In this document: positions 7,949 through 17,964 of the stretch, one piece after another | Layout: each line of letters starts with the position of its first letter | How positions within the stretch are numbered: the stretch's first letter is position 1 | Origin: Alteromonas sp. LOR | GTDB taxonomy: Bacteria > Pseudomonadota > Gammaproteobacteria > Enterobacterales > Alteromonadaceae | Assembly (NCBI RefSeq): GCF_000753865.1 | Contig: NZ_JQFW01000015.1 | Span: forward strand, 1-64,000 | Length of the DNA stretch: 64,000 bases | Direction of reading: 5' to 3' | Position numbers and translations under genes: made by a program | The notes under the pieces: model-generated | Seen by the model: only the letters and a program-made list of their open reading frames with translations | Told to the model about the DNA's origin: nothing | Database searches by the model: none

Positions 7949-10123
7949 TTACCTAACAACTGTCATTTCTTCAATTAAGTTGTTTGCCCCATCTACATAC
8001 TCCATTACCCAAAGCATATAGCGGGTATCAACGTGAATAGTGCGGGTAGTTTTAGGGTCGAAGTCCCAATCTGAGTTAACACTCTCAAAGGTTCCATCAA
8101 ACAATAAACCAATTAATTCGGCTTTCGAATTTAAAGTAGCAGACCCTGAGTTACCGCCTGTAGAATCTAAGTCGGTTAAAAAGTTAACTGGAACGCTGTT
8201 TATATCATCCAATTTATACGGGCCGTACTTCGACTCATTGATGAGTGAAAGCTGTTTTTTAGGTGAATTAAACGGCGTTTCGCCTGTGTCTTTCTCAGTA
8301 ATCCCTTCAAGACGGGTGAAAGGCTCGTAGATAAGGCCATCTTTAGGCGAACCGCCCATTACGTTACCGTAAGTCACACGCAATGTGCTGTTAGCATCTG
8401 GATAAGCCAAACTTCCCATCGACTTCTGCCATTCAATAATTGCCTTCATGTATTTAGGGCGAAGCGCTGTGGCTTTGCCGCTTAAGGTTTTGCTTTGATC
8501 TTCAATACTCATTTCAGTATCGAAAAGAGCAACGGCCAATTTAATGAATGGGTCATCACTTTTTTCAAAGTCTTCACGGCTAGCGGTAAGCCATGACAGT
8601 CGAGTTTCAGAGTCAGTTAATGAGGTATTCTCGTAAAACGCCTTCAACGTTTTCTGCAGTGTTTGGCTGTCTGTAGAGCCGTCAATACCAACCGCTTCGT
8701 CAAATGCAGCAACGCGATTTTCTTCAGGTTGCTCGAGGTACATGCTGATCATTTTTTGCCAAACGGCTTGATCAACAACCGGATCGAAACGACGCTCTAT
8801 TCGCTCCATTCCTTCTTTTAAGCGAATTTGATCCCGTTCTTGAAATCCAGATTCACGCTCAGCATCTGGCTTTTCACTCTCAATAGCATTGCGATATAAC
8901 GTCTGCGCAGACGACAGTAACTGAGCGCGATTCAAGTTGTTGTACCAAAAGTTTTGCTTATTCATTTGCATCTGCTGTTCGCTTACCGCGTCTAGTTCAG
9001 CTAGCGCCTGCTTAAGTTCGCTTTTGTCATTTTTATCAAGCCAAGCCGACAGCTGTGCTTCGCGCTCAGCACGACGTGGTACTAATCCTACTCGTTTGGC
9101 GCCAGATAGCTGGCCTAATGTGTTCTTATGGAAGTTGTTTAAACCGGCAAGAGTCGCTTCGTATTTAATACGCGCGTCGCTTCCTTCTTCTGACGCTTTT
9201 TCGATAGTATCAATCCACTCGCCTACTAAATCTAAATAGGTGGGGTACAACCAATCGAATGTGTAAGACACACGGGACAAACGCGCATAGCGATTTGTTG
9301 AGCCGGGGTATCCCGCTGCCATAACAAAGTCGCCGTCGCTAAGCCCTGCGGCAGACACTTTTAAGAAATGTTCTGGCTTAAATGGTACGTTCTCTTCACT
9401 AAAATCGGCTGGCTTACCGTCTTTACCCACGTAAGCACGATAGAACGAAAAGTCGCCCGTGTGACGAGGCCACATCCAGTTATCGATATCACCGCCGTAT
9501 TTCCCAATGGAATCTGCAGGTGCATACGCAATGCGAACATCGCGTATTTCCATTTGTTTAATAAGCTTGTATTCAAGGCCTTGGAAAAATGACGGCACTG
9601 AGCAGCGGAAACCCGGTTGTGACTCACATTCGGTGATCAATGCTTTACGGTTAGCTTCGATAGCATCGAAGCGCGCACGCCCTTCTACCGACTCTTTTAT
9701 ACCACCAGTTACTTTATCTGTTACGTCTTCAAACCCAACGGTAACAAACATACGGGTGCCAGGTGCAGCAGGCAGCTCTTCATTCATTTGCTTGGCAAGA
9801 AAACCATCTTCTAAATAGTTGTTTTCAGGCGTGCTGTTGTATTGCACAGACCCTCTTGCACAATGATGATTAGTAACCGCCAAGCCTTTATCCGACACAA
9901 AAGACGCTGAGCAGCCACCAAGCGACACAATGGCGCCCATGGGGAATGCCGTTAAGTCGTTAATACTTTCAGCAGGAATGGCCAGCCCAGTTTGCTTTAG
10001 CTCGCTAGCTATTGATGGTAATTGCTCTGGCGTGAACATGCCTTCTTTGGCATTTACGTGCAACGCGGCTCCAGCTGCACCAATAAATGCAGTTGAAATA
10101 CATAACGCTTTTATTTTTGACAT
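7949..10123 (-). CDS. S46 family dipeptidyl-peptidase (DPP7/DPP-BII-like)
   Basis: The 724-residue protein has a signal peptide (about 1-25, VNA-K) and all S46 hallmarks: TNHHCARG (84-91), the NWMWPRHTGDF motif with D224, and GGNSGS with S659. The spacing matches the His-Asp-Ser triad of family members. These periplasmic enzymes remove dipeptides from the N-termini of peptides, allowing peptide use as food. Eighteen residues after the serine is G677 (LLFDG). By comparison with DPP7 (Gly) and DPP11 (Arg) this suggests preference for hydrophobic rather than acidic P1 residues; this is inference. The gene stands alone. Confidence 0.88.
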   Translation of the reverse strand: MSKIKALCISTAFIGAAGAALHVNAKEGMFTPEQLPSIASELKQTGLAIPAESINDLTAFPMGAIVSLGGCSASFVSDKGLAVTNHHCARGSVQYNSTPENNYLEDGFLAKQMNEELPAAPGTRMFVTVGFEDVTDKVTGGIKESVEGRARFDAIEANRKALITECESQPGFRCSVPSFFQGLEYKLIKQMEIRDVRIAYAPADSIGKYGGDIDNWMWPRHTGDFSFYRAYVGKDGKPADFSEENVPFKPEHFLKVSAAGLSDGDFVMAAGYPGSTNRYARLSRVSYTFDWLYPTYLDLVGEWIDTIEKASEEGSDARIKYEATLAGLNNFHKNTLGQLSGAKRVGLVPRRAEREAQLSAWLDKNDKSELKQALAELDAVSEQQMQMNKQNFWYNNLNRAQLLSSAQTLYRNAIESEKPDAERESGFQERDQIRLKEGMERIERRFDPVVDQAVWQKMISMYLEQPEENRVAAFDEAVGIDGSTDSQTLQKTLKAFYENTSLTDSETRLSWLTASREDFEKSDDPFIKLAVALFDTEMSIEDQSKTLSGKATALRPKYMKAIIEWQKSMGSLAYPDANSTLRVTYGNVMGGSPKDGLIYEPFTRLEGITEKDTGETPFNSPKKQLSLINESKYGPYKLDDINSVPVNFLTDLDSTGGNSGSATLNSKAELIGLLFDGTFESVNSDWDFDPKTTRTIHVDTRYMLWVMEYVDGANNLIEEMTVVR

Positions 10124-10289
10124 AGATTTTCCTTTTTATTGCCAATAGACGGTGTGATGAGCCGCCTTAAAATTCCGTGAGATAAAGTAACTGGCTACAC
10201 ACAGTTTAGTATTTTTGCATTGTCGCAAAAGCGTCAGCATATAGTGAGCACACAATTGTTAACAAGTGTAACCAAAGGCGGTGAAGTAC

Positions 10290-10889
10290 TTAGTGCGTGA
10301 CAGCATCACCCCAAATTTCTTCTAAGCGAGCGTCGCGGCCACATCCCCAGCGATATGTTGCATAACGGATCGGGCTTTTTTTGTAGTAGTCCTGATGATA
10401 GCTTTCATTGCCTTTGATGGGGTAAAAGGTTGAGGCGTTGAGAATAGGTGTAACCACCTGCTGATTTGGAAACTGGCTGATAACCGCCTGCTTAGATTTT
10501 TCTGCCAGCATGCGCTCATTCTCGTTTTTCACAAAAATGGCACTGCGGTAGCTAGGTCCTTTATCACAGAACTGGCCTTTGTCATCAAATGGGTCGATGT
10601 TTACCCAGTAATGGTCCAAAATATCTTGATAACTCAACACGCTAGCGTCGTAAGTGATCAACACGGCTTCGTAATGACCTTGATGATTGCCACTATACGT
10701 TGGATTTTTAAGTTTTCCCCCAGTGAAACCTGAAATAACGTCAGTTACCCCTTCCAATGTTTCAAAGTCTTTTTCCATACACCAAAAGCAGCCACCTGCC
10801 AGTATGGCTTGTTTCGTTTTCGCAGCCATTGCTAAAGGACCATAAAAAAGTACGGCACATGTTATTGCCAGCGTAAGAATTTTTTTCAT
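10290..10889 (-). CDS. msrA: Periplasmic peptide-methionine (S)-S-oxide reductase MsrA
   Basis: The catalytic motif GGCFWCMEKDFE follows a signal peptide (about 1-22, LAMA-A), so this is an exported MsrA that repairs methionine sulfoxide in envelope proteins. Other family signatures are TGGKLKNPTYSG, GHYEAV and NPFDDKGQFCDKGPSYRSAIF (slightly varied). The length of 199 residues is normal for MsrA with a leader. No MsrB or thioredoxin-like partner is adjacent. It is divergent from srmB. Confidence 0.92.
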   Translation of the reverse strand: MKKILTLAITCAVLFYGPLAMAAKTKQAILAGGCFWCMEKDFETLEGVTDVISGFTGGKLKNPTYSGNHQGHYEAVLITYDASVLSYQDILDHYWVNIDPFDDKGQFCDKGPSYRSAIFVKNENERMLAEKSKQAVISQFPNQQVVTPILNASTFYPIKGNESYHQDYYKKSPIRYATYRWGCGRDARLEEIWGDAVTH

Positions 10890-11190
10890 AACAGCGTTTT
10901 ACCTATTTTGAGAAGCGCTTTTGTTTAGCTATTTTCAAACGTTTAGGTGTGTTGACCTAGCCTGCTTTGCGTTTGTAATTGCATTTTTATCTGTAGTTGA
11001 GTCTATACGGTTAAAACAAAATCGCGGTTTTAATTTAGCGCTAGCAACTTTACCATTGCAATTGATGCAAAACGCGTAAACGAGAACGAAAGGGAATGCA
11101 GAGATAATCTCATTTCCTGTACAGTTTTTTTCTGTGTTTCGACGCATCAATGCTACAATACACCCCATTCATTTTAAGCGTTTTTATACT
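10890..11190. other. Divergent intergenic region msrA / srmB
   Basis: About 300 bases separate two divergent genes and must contain both promoters. I see no clear operator, small gene or structured RNA. srmB has only a weak ribosome-binding site (TTTTAAGCG upstream of ATG 11191). Confidence 0.45.
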
Positions 11191-12450
11191 ATGACTTTCG
11201 AAGAACTCGAATTAGACGAAACTCTCTGTCACGCCGTGGCCGATATGGGTTATGAAACCCCAACTAATATTCAAGAATTGGTTATTCCACTTGCCATGGA
11301 CGGACGAGACATTTTAGCGTCTGCACCCACCGGTACCGGAAAGACAGCGGCATTCTTGCTGCCTGCGTGTCAATTTTTGCTGGATTACCCGCGTAAGCAA
11401 CCCGGCGCTACGCGTATATTAATTCTAACGCCCACTCGTGAACTTGCCCTTCAGGTATACGAGCAAGCTAAAAGTTTTACCAAGCATACGCAACTAATCT
11501 GTGGTGTTATTACTGGCGGTATTAACTATGGCACCGACAAAGAAACACTAAGCCAAAACTTAGATATTCTTGTAGCCACACCGGGACGCCTTTTAGAGCA
11601 CATCGAAAAAGAAACGGCTGACTGCCGTGATATTGAATGCTTAATTCTTGATGAAGCTGACCGCATGCTCGATATGGGCTTTTCTACCGTGGTAAATCAA
11701 ATAGCCACAGAAGCTCGCTGGCGCAAACAGAACCTGCTTTTCTCAGCAACGTTAGAAGGCGCTGGGGTAAGAAACTTTGCGAAAGACATCTTAATTAACC
11801 CTGAAGTTGTTGAAGCAAATCCATCGCGCAAAGAAAAAAATAAAATACACCAGTGGTATCACCTTGCCGATGACTTCGCTCATAAACAAGCGCTGCTTAT
11901 TCACATTCTTAAAGAGCAAGTGACTACTGCAGTTGTGTTTGTAAAAACACGAGAGCGTTTGCAGATGCTTAAAGACGTGCTTGCGTCTAAAGGAATCAAT
12001 GTTTGCTGGCTTCAGGGCGAAATGCCGCAAGACAAACGAAACGCCGCATTAGCGCGTTTTAAAAGCGGTGAAGTGCCTATTTTACTTGCCACCGACGTTG
12101 CGGCACGTGGAATAGACGTACCCGATGTAAGCCATGTGATTAATTTTGATATGCCACGCAAAGCCGATATTTACGTGCATAGAATAGGAAGAACCGGCCG
12201 CGCTGGCGCAAAAGGTACTGCTATTTCACTGGTAGAAGCCCACGACTTTGCCATGGTTGCAAAAGCTGCCCGTTATATGGAAGAGCCTATTAAAGGGCGA
12301 GTTATCGCCGAGCTTAGACCTAAAAACAAAACGCCCAAAATTACTGCCAAAAAGAAAAAGGTAGCAACAAAGAAAAAGACAAGGCCGAAGAACAAAGCGA
12401 AAGCAAGGGCGAGTTCAAAAGCAAAGTCAGCTGGCAAAAAAGCCAAGTAA
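11191..12450 (+). CDS. srmB: ATP-dependent RNA helicase SrmB (DEAD-box)
   Basis: The 419-residue protein contains every DEAD-box motif: Q motif (ETPTNIQ), APTGTGKT, PTRELA, TGG, TPGR, DEAD, SAT, ATDVAARGID and HRIGRTGRAG. It aligns closely with E. coli SrmB from the first residues (MTFEELELDETL) to the LRPK tail, so I start it at ATG 11191 rather than upstream. SrmB acts early in 50S ribosome assembly. The C-terminus (about 385-419) is a Lys/Arg/Ala-rich basic tail suited to RNA binding. It is monocistronic and is followed by repeats and a long hairpin. Confidence 0.93.
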   Translation: MTFEELELDETLCHAVADMGYETPTNIQELVIPLAMDGRDILASAPTGTGKTAAFLLPACQFLLDYPRKQPGATRILILTPTRELALQVYEQAKSFTKHTQLICGVITGGINYGTDKETLSQNLDILVATPGRLLEHIEKETADCRDIECLILDEADRMLDMGFSTVVNQIATEARWRKQNLLFSATLEGAGVRNFAKDILINPEVVEANPSRKEKNKIHQWYHLADDFAHKQALLIHILKEQVTTAVVFVKTRERLQMLKDVLASKGINVCWLQGEMPQDKRNAALARFKSGEVPILLATDVAARGIDVPDVSHVINFDMPRKADIYVHRIGRTGRAGAKGTAISLVEAHDFAMVAKAARYMEEPIKGRVIAELRPKNKTPKITAKKKKVATKKKTRPKNKAKARASSKAKSAGKKAK

Positions 12451-12473
12451 GTCAGAGTTTGTTAAGCACTGCT

Positions 12474-12512
12474 AGGGTATCTAAAAAGGGTATCTGACAA
12501 GGGCATCTAATT
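12474..12512. repeat. Three 13-bp tandem repeats after srmB
   Basis: Units AGGGTATCTAAAA (12474), AGGGTATCTGACA (12487) and AGGGCATCTAATT (12500) lie head to tail just after the srmB stop in non-coding DNA. Confidence 0.75.
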
Positions 12513-12527
12513 TGTGCAATTAAATTG

Positions 12528-12560
12528 AGCCATTAAGTTTAATCATTAAATTTAATGGCT
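12528..12560. repeat. Long inverted repeat after srmB
   Basis: Arms 12528-12542 and 12546-12560 can form a 15-bp stem with one G-T pair and a three-base loop (AGCCATTAA... pairs with ...TTAATGGCT). No T-run follows, so a classical terminator is doubtful; an RNA 3'-end structure protecting the srmB message is possible. Confidence 0.6.
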
Positions 12561-12682
12561 ATGGCTAGAAACAAAGCTAGCTGTCAGATTGTACAATGAA
12601 AAAGTGCCCCTTAGTGCCCGCTGTTGACTCAGTTCACTTGGTCCACTGACTGTGGCAAACCTATTCAACTCAGAGTAATGAT

Positions 12683-13285
12683 ATGACATTTCCCCAAAAA
12701 ATTGTTTTAGCCTCGGGTAATCAAGGCAAGGTACGTGAATTCACCTCTCTTTTTGCTGAATACGGCGTAGACGTAGTTGCACAAAAAGAACTGGGCGTTG
12801 AAGACGTACCAGAAACAGGTACCACCTTTGTAGAAAATGCCATTATTAAAGCGCGCCATGCAGCTCAGGTAACGGGTTTGCCCGCTATCGCAGACGACTC
12901 TGGGTTGGTAGTTGATGCATTAGGCGGTGCTCCAGGCATTTACTCGGCTCGCTATGCTGGTGAAAACGCCAGCGACGGTGACAATATCGATAAGCTCTTG
13001 GCTGCCCTTGATGGCGAAGCAAAACGCAAAGCCCACTTTTTCTGCACACTAGTATTTATGCGTCACGCTGATGATCCAGTACCGCTTGTCAGCCAAGGCA
13101 AATGGCAAGGCGAAATTCTTAAAGCTCGCCAAGGCGACGGTGGTTTTGGATACGACCCCATTTTTAATCTACCTTCCCACGGCTGCACAGCGGCAGAGCT
13201 AGAAAGCGGCGAAAAGAATCGTGTTAGTCATCGCGGTAAAGCGCTGGCCATTTTACTTGATAATATGAGATCTGCTTTTGCGTAA
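12683..13285 (+). CDS. rdgB: XTP/dITP pyrophosphatase RdgB (HAM1 family)
   Basis: The 200-residue protein begins with the family signature [12 protein letters not shown] and contains [24 protein letters not shown] and the [11 protein letters not shown] motif. It hydrolyses non-canonical purine triphosphates (dITP, XTP) to monophosphates and so keeps them out of DNA. Its length is standard. The next gene, hemW, overlaps its end by 8 bases, an arrangement also known in enterobacteria, so both are co-transcribed. Confidence 0.94.
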   Translation: MTFPQKIVLASGNQGKVREFTSLFAEYGVDVVAQKELGVEDVPETGTTFVENAIIKARHAAQVTGLPAIADDSGLVVDALGGAPGIYSARYAGENASDGDNIDKLLAALDGEAKRKAHFFCTLVFMRHADDPVPLVSQGKWQGEILKARQGDGGFGYDPIFNLPSHGCTAAELESGEKNRVSHRGKALAILLDNMRSAFA

Positions 13286-14417
13286 TCCACCCCTTAGTTT
13301 GTATGTGCATATTCCTTGGTGCGTACAAAAGTGCCCTTACTGCGACTTTAATTCACATGGATTAAAGTCGGCTTTGCCAGAAAAAGAATACGTGGCTCAT
13401 CTACTCGATGACCTTGCAGAAGACGCCAAGTCTATTGGCGATAGGCAAGTAGATACCGTGTTTATTGGTGGCGGCACACCAAGCTTATTTTCTGCAGACG
13501 CAATGGCAGATATTATCGCTGGCATAAAAGCCCGGGTAAATTTAGCACCTGATGCGGAAATTACCATGGAGGCCAACCCTGGCACCGTGGAAGCTGGAAA
13601 GTTTTTAGGGTTTTATCAAGCTGGCGTAAACCGTATTTCTGTGGGAATTCAAAGCTTCCAACCGCAGCATTTAGCGGTGCTTGGCCGTATTCATAACGAT
13701 GACCAAGCTATCAATGCAGTAAAGCAAGCGCACAGCGCTGGACTGCCTACGTTCAATCTCGACCTAATGCACGGATTGCCCCAGCAAAGCGTCGACAATG
13801 CTATGTCAGACTTAGATAAAGGCATCGCCCTTAATCCTTATCACCTATCTTGGTATCAGCTGACCATCGAGCCAAACACGCCTTTTTACTCTCGCCCTCC
13901 CGACTTACCCGATGACGACATACTGTGGGAAATTCAAGAACAAGGGCACCGAGTGTTAGAAGCAGCGGGTTACCAGCAATATGAAATTTCAGCCTATGCA
14001 AAAGAAGGCCACCAGTGTCGCCACAATGTAAACTATTGGCGTTTTGGTGACTACTTAGGTATTGGCTGCGGGGCTCATGGCAAAATAACGGATATAGAAA
14101 GCGGGACGATAAAAAGGCTAGTAAAGGTGAAACACCCTAGAGGCTATATGGAAATGAGTCGCCCTTATATCGATACCACCACACTGGTAGAAGAAGACGA
14201 TATTCCTTTTGAGTTTTTTATGAATAGATTCCGTCTTTTAGAGCCCTGCCCTATCGACGACTATAGTGCGCTAACAGGCGTTTCAATAAGCGATGAGGTG
14301 AAGGCTGCGCTAGATGATGCTGCGCAAAAAGGACTGCTAGACATTACACCGCATCACTGGCAGGTAACAGCTAAGGGCCGACGCTACTTAAATACGCTGC
14401 TTTCCTGCTTTGTGTAA
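13278..14417 (+). CDS. hemW: HemW, radical SAM heme chaperone
   Basis: The radical SAM cluster motif CVQKCPYC (15-22) is followed by DFNSH, as in HemW (formerly YggW), a coproporphyrinogen-oxidase-like protein that binds heme rather than acting as HemN. Other matches are [24 protein letters not shown] and YEISAYAK. The start is TTG 13278, inside rdg[13 protein letters not shown] then aligns with the E. coli N-terminus and no in-frame ATG is nearer. Length is 379 residues. It ends the rdgB-hemW operon and converges on the YggN-like gene. Confidence 0.92.
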   Translation: MRNPPLSLYVHIPWCVQKCPYCDFNSHGLKSALPEKEYVAHLLDDLAEDAKSIGDRQVDTVFIGGGTPSLFSADAMADIIAGIKARVNLAPDAEITMEANPGTVEAGKFLGFYQAGVNRISVGIQSFQPQHLAVLGRIHNDDQAINAVKQAHSAGLPTFNLDLMHGLPQQSVDNAMSDLDKGIALNPYHLSWYQLTIEPNTPFYSRPPDLPDDDILWEIQEQGHRVLEAAGYQQYEISAYAKEGHQCRHNVNYWRFGDYLGIGCGAHGKITDIESGTIKRLVKVKHPRGYMEMSRPYIDTTTLVEEDDIPFEFFMNRFRLLEPCPIDDYSALTGVSISDEVKAALDDAAQKGLLDITPHHWQVTAKGRRYLNTLLSCFV

Positions 14418-14497
14418 TGCATGCAAATGAACCTGCACCGCGTTATACATTGCAATTTTAAAAGCAGCAGTTTGTTTGCAAAGCAGCAGCGCCGAGC

Positions 14498-15304
14498 TTA
14501 CTCGTTAGCCGTTTGTGCTGTTTGCGAAGTAATAATGTTGTAGGGTTCAAACGCTGGAAGACTGGCTCTTAAGTTTTCCTCGGCAATGTCTAAACGCTTA
14601 AGCTTTTCACAAAACCATTCTGCTTTTTTACGCAGCGTCGTGGCCTTGTCGCCAACGTCTAAACCTTCACCAACCGTATTAAGCTGTCTTGTAATCGCCG
14701 CGACTTTCTCTTCATTCACTTCGCTGCTGTCGGTGTTAATACCGCTGATGGCTGAGAGAATACCGCCTACTGAGGTAGAGATCGCTTCTTCAAGCTGCGC
14801 CTCAATTTCACTGTCTACAAACTCATCGACGCTTTCTAGGGACCCAGGGCCAATAAAATAGTGATTACTGGCATGGCGAAACTTATCCTTCACTCTGCCT
14901 TGTACCCGCTTCATTGCGGTATTCAAGCGCTCGTAGCTGTCGTGATCGCTACCTACCAAGCCCAAGTAAACATGCTCGATAGTATCTATAGCCAAATCTA
15001 CTCCTTCGGTGGCCAGCACTATCATTTTCGGCACTACATAATGCAGACCATTTGAATATTCACTAAGCCAAGCACGCTGCTCTTCATTAAGCGTTTGCCA
15101 CCTGCCGTTAATAAAAAGCTGAGACTGTTCGTTAATTTGCACTACTGTGCGAGTTTTATCCATCACTCGCAATTGGTCGCTATTAACCGCAATGCCGTAG
15201 GCAAAATCGATGTTACAGGTATATTCAGCCTGCGTAGAAAAAGGCAGCCCTGCTAGCAAGCAAAGCAGTATCGAAATAGGTTTGAAACGAGGGAAATATT
15301 TCAT
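14498..15304 (-). CDS. YggN-like DUF2884 periplasmic protein
   Basis: A 268-residue protein with signal peptide (about 1-26, TQA-E). The mature start YTCNIDFAYG, the LNEEQRAWLSEYSNGL stretch and the repeated region around LEEAISTSVGGILSAI resemble E. coli YggN (DUF2884). Two Cys (in YTC and WFCEKL) could form a disulfide. The function of the family is unknown. Position near hemW and rdgB is also seen for yggN in enterobacteria, where it lies in the same chromosomal neighbourhood. It is separately transcribed. Confidence 0.7.
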   Translation of the reverse strand: MKYFPRFKPISILLCLLAGLPFSTQAEYTCNIDFAYGIAVNSDQLRVMDKTRTVVQINEQSQLFINGRWQTLNEEQRAWLSEYSNGLHYVVPKMIVLATEGVDLAIDTIEHVYLGLVGSDHDSYERLNTAMKRVQGRVKDKFRHASNHYFIGPGSLESVDEFVDSEIEAQLEEAISTSVGGILSAISGINTDSSEVNEEKVAAITRQLNTVGEGLDVGDKATTLRKKAEWFCEKLKRLDIAEENLRASLPAFEPYNIITSQTAQTANE

Positions 15305-15398
15305 AACGCTATTGTGGCTAGCTTACGACAAAATAAAAAGCCGTGTTGAGTTTAACGTGCTAAAAATCAGGTTGAACTTGAACTAGATTGGATAAAAA

Positions 15399-15425
15399 GA
15401 AAGCACATAAATCATTATGTGCTTT
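15399..15425 (-). terminator. Terminator of the DUF1566 gene pair
   Basis: A perfect 10-bp stem AAGCACATAA (15401-15410) / TTATGTGCTT (15415-15424) with loop ATCA is followed on the minus strand by TTTCTTTTT. It lies about 40 bases past the last gene of the pair. Confidence 0.8.
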
Positions 15426-15465
15426 TCCATCGATAACTTTATTTGTTTTTGCTAAACGCAGATGT

Positions 15466-16056
15466 CTAATTGTCGGTGGTAAATGTTCTTACTAAGCGAA
15501 CATAAATAAATCGGTCTTTTTCTTTAATCGAGTGGCTTGCATTAAAAAAGGCAACCACCCAAGCTCTATCAGGATCGTCAGCAGATGGTGTAGAAGTCCA
15601 AAAATCATCAGGGGGGGTGGCCGGGAAAAGCGAGCTATTCACAGCGGGTCTAACGCAGTCTCGCTCGGTAATCGAAGCAAGCTCTTTCACATTAGGTAAA
15701 CGCCAGCCAAGCAAATCTTCGTCGCTTGCTTGATGGGCTAGTTGCAGCGCCTCTTGCCACGTGTACTTTATCGCTTCACCTTCGCAAGTTGAGCCGTTCC
15801 ACGTTTGCCCTTCTGAGCAACGTCGCCATACAAGGTCGGTGGTAACATCAAGCAATGTACTGGTTGTTACCGCAGTAAAGTTGTCATTAGGGGTGGTTTC
15901 CAGGCCATCTGACAAACACTCTTGCGCTAGCGCCACGCTGGGAGTAATGCATAGCGCCGCTAACATACATGCACCAGCCATCTTGGCGTTTAATGTGCTG
16001 TTTATGGCTGCAGCAGCTTTTGTCATAAAGGTGTTTTTTATAGGTAGTATCATCAC
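15466..16056 (-). CDS. Secreted DUF1566 (Lcl-like) protein
   Basis: The 196-residue protein has a long leader ending near ALA-Q (about 44-46) and a single C-terminal DUF1566 domain: LVWRRCSEGQ, TWQEALQLA, GWRLPNVKEL, FWTSTPSADDPDRAWVVAF and YVRLVRT. DUF1566 domains, named from Legionella Lcl, occur on surface or secreted proteins and are suspected adhesins or carbohydrate binders; no enzyme activity is established. The GTG start (16056) is one base past the preceding stop, with ATG 16053 in the same frame and a GGGAG just upstream, so translation is probably coupled with the upstream PKD gene. Confidence 0.75.
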   Translation of the reverse strand: MMILPIKNTFMTKAAAAINSTLNAKMAGACMLAALCITPSVALAQECLSDGLETTPNDNFTAVTTSTLLDVTTDLVWRRCSEGQTWNGSTCEGEAIKYTWQEALQLAHQASDEDLLGWRLPNVKELASITERDCVRPAVNSSLFPATPPDDFWTSTPSADDPDRAWVVAFFNASHSIKEKDRFIYVRLVRTFTTDN

Positions 16057-16057
16057 G

Positions 16058-17860
16058 TTATCTCCCTGCTCTCACTAAACGCACTCTCGCTGCCGTGGAC
16101 TTATTGAGAAAGTTATCAACACCCGAGTCAAAATCTAACGCCCATGAATTTTGTGCATCATCACTGTTTACACCGTCTGCGCTTGGCACTGACGACCAAT
16201 ACCAAAGAGGCGTGCTCGATGGAGCCCCCGTATTAGGGAAGTAATCTTCATCTATCGCTACCCCGCTAACGTCGCCAAGATGCATAAGCGAAAAGAGCTC
16301 TTTGTGCGTGGGCATACGCCAATCGAAAAAGCCGCACAAACCTTGTGAGTTAACCTCGGCAACATAAGCCGTAGTATTACAGTTAGTGAGCAGGCATGTT
16401 GCGGCCATGCCCACTTGGTCGCCTTCAAAACCGCCGTTAACTTCTTCGCTATACCAAGAGTAGGTAAAGTTTACGTCGCGCACCGAACCGTCATCGGTTT
16501 TCACTTCCCATACCAAGCCGGTTACGTTGTCGCGAACGCAAGACCATGTTTGGGCATCAGCGTCTTGCTCATCGCCGTTTGCGTTTAAGCGGGTAAAATC
16601 AAAACCGGCTTTACCTCTACCTGCTTTTTCTATTAATCCATTTTGTTCAATAACATCAGAGCCGCGCTGACCGTCTTGGCCAGGGAAATCGTTTTGCTGT
16701 ACTTGGGTTAGCGCATTATTGGTGGCTTGTTGTAAAAAACCAGTGTCGTTGACTAACGCAGTGGGCATGGGTTGAATACGCACCGAAATAGTATCTTCAA
16801 CACTGTTGCTATTGGCATCGGTTACGGTAAGCGTATACGTCACTACTGTGGCAGACGATACCGCAGGGGCAATGGCGAAAGTAGATAGCGCATCACTATC
16901 GTCAACGGCTTTTATGCTTACCGATGTGCTTGTTGGGTCGCTATTGTTTAGGTCAGAGCCAGTCGCACCAGACAAAGAGGAGGTTGCAATACTGCTTCGC
17001 TCCCAAGAATATTGAAGCGGCTCTGCCGCCGGAATACTGGTACTCGCTTGTCCATTCAACACAATAACTTCACCACTAAATACGCCTTGCGAAAAGCCGG
17101 CGTTAGCTTCTGGTAACGTTTCGGCCTCAGACTGAATAGACAAACTCACTAAAGCGGTGTCGCTCGCCCCTTCGCTATCAACCACTTCTAGCTGGAATTC
17201 GAGGGTCTGTGGATCGTTTGCAATAGGCGTAGTGATACTCAACGTAGATAGATTGGTTTCCACACCCGTGATGACATTGGTTCCGCTGGTTTGCGACCAC
17301 GTATAGCTGGCTATAGCGTTTGTATTTGCTGGCGCATCAGCATCACTGCTGCCAGAGCCGTCTAATACAATATTCACACCGCCTGGAAAATTATTGGCTG
17401 GCAAACCACTCCACTGAGGAACAGAAATATCTGCCACGGGATCGATATTAATAGGCGCAACTGTGATGATAGTGGCATCGCTGGTTGAATTACCGCTAGC
17501 GTCATTTACCGCCAATGTAATGGTATAGCTGGTGCTTTCATTGACCGAGGGAGCGACAAAGCTCGCTGAAGACGTGGATGTATCGTCATGGGTAATATCT
17601 AGGGTAGGCGACGCGGTCCAATTATAGCTATAGGTACCGTCTCCACCAGTTACGCTGCCGCTTAATGTATAAGTAACCCCTTCTGTAACGGTGGCGTCTG
17701 GCCCTGCATTTACCGCCAGAGCAATGTTGCCTGGACTGCTGTTGGAATCGGAGCCACCTCCGCCGCATGCACCTAAAATAAAGACACCACAACACACAAC
17801 AAAAAATCGTGTCGCGGCAGTAAAAAAGCGAGGAGAATGAATAAAAGGCGTTACTTGCAT
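16058..17860 (-). CDS. Lipoprotein with PKD/Ig-like repeats and DUF1566 domain
   Basis: The 600-residue protein has a basic n-region and a lipobox (LGAC, about 29-32) followed by a Gly/Ser linker, so it is probably a lipoprotein. Three PKD/Ig-like repeats follow (about 48-360; NAGPDATVTEG, DGSGSSDADAPAN, NAGFSQGVFSGE starts). The C-terminal ~150 residues are a DUF1566 domain (DNVTGLVWEVK, FDWRMPTHKELFSL, YWSSVPSADG, RVRLVRAGR). PKD modules usually act as rigid spacers on surface proteins. With the next gene it forms a two-gene unit of DUF1566 proteins, suggesting a shared surface-binding role. Confidence 0.78.
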   Translation of the reverse strand: MQVTPFIHSPRFFTAATRFFVVCCGVFILGACGGGGSDSNSSPGNIALAVNAGPDATVTEGVTYTLSGSVTGGDGTYSYNWTASPTLDITHDDTSTSSASFVAPSVNESTSYTITLAVNDASGNSTSDATIITVAPINIDPVADISVPQWSGLPANNFPGGVNIVLDGSGSSDADAPANTNAIASYTWSQTSGTNVITGVETNLSTLSITTPIANDPQTLEFQLEVVDSEGASDTALVSLSIQSEAETLPEANAGFSQGVFSGEVIVLNGQASTSIPAAEPLQYSWERSSIATSSLSGATGSDLNNSDPTSTSVSIKAVDDSDALSTFAIAPAVSSATVVTYTLTVTDANSNSVEDTISVRIQPMPTALVNDTGFLQQATNNALTQVQQNDFPGQDGQRGSDVIEQNGLIEKAGRGKAGFDFTRLNANGDEQDADAQTWSCVRDNVTGLVWEVKTDDGSVRDVNFTYSWYSEEVNGGFEGDQVGMAATCLLTNCNTTAYVAEVNSQGLCGFFDWRMPTHKELFSLMHLGDVSGVAIDEDYFPNTGAPSSTPLWYWSSVPSADGVNSDDAQNSWALDFDSGVDNFLNKSTAARVRLVRAGR

Positions 17861-17964
17861 AAAAGCTCCAATAGCACGACAACCTATTTGCCGTGCTTTT
17901 AAAAAACAGTATGTTTTAAATTACTGAGGGGAGTAAGGAATGAGGTGATGCAGTTGCGTTAACG

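Noticed and set aside
7949..10123. DPP11 (Asp/Glu-specific) assignment for the S46 peptidase
   Set aside because: The position 18 residues after the catalytic Ser is Gly, which fits DPP7/DPP-BII; still inference from spacing.
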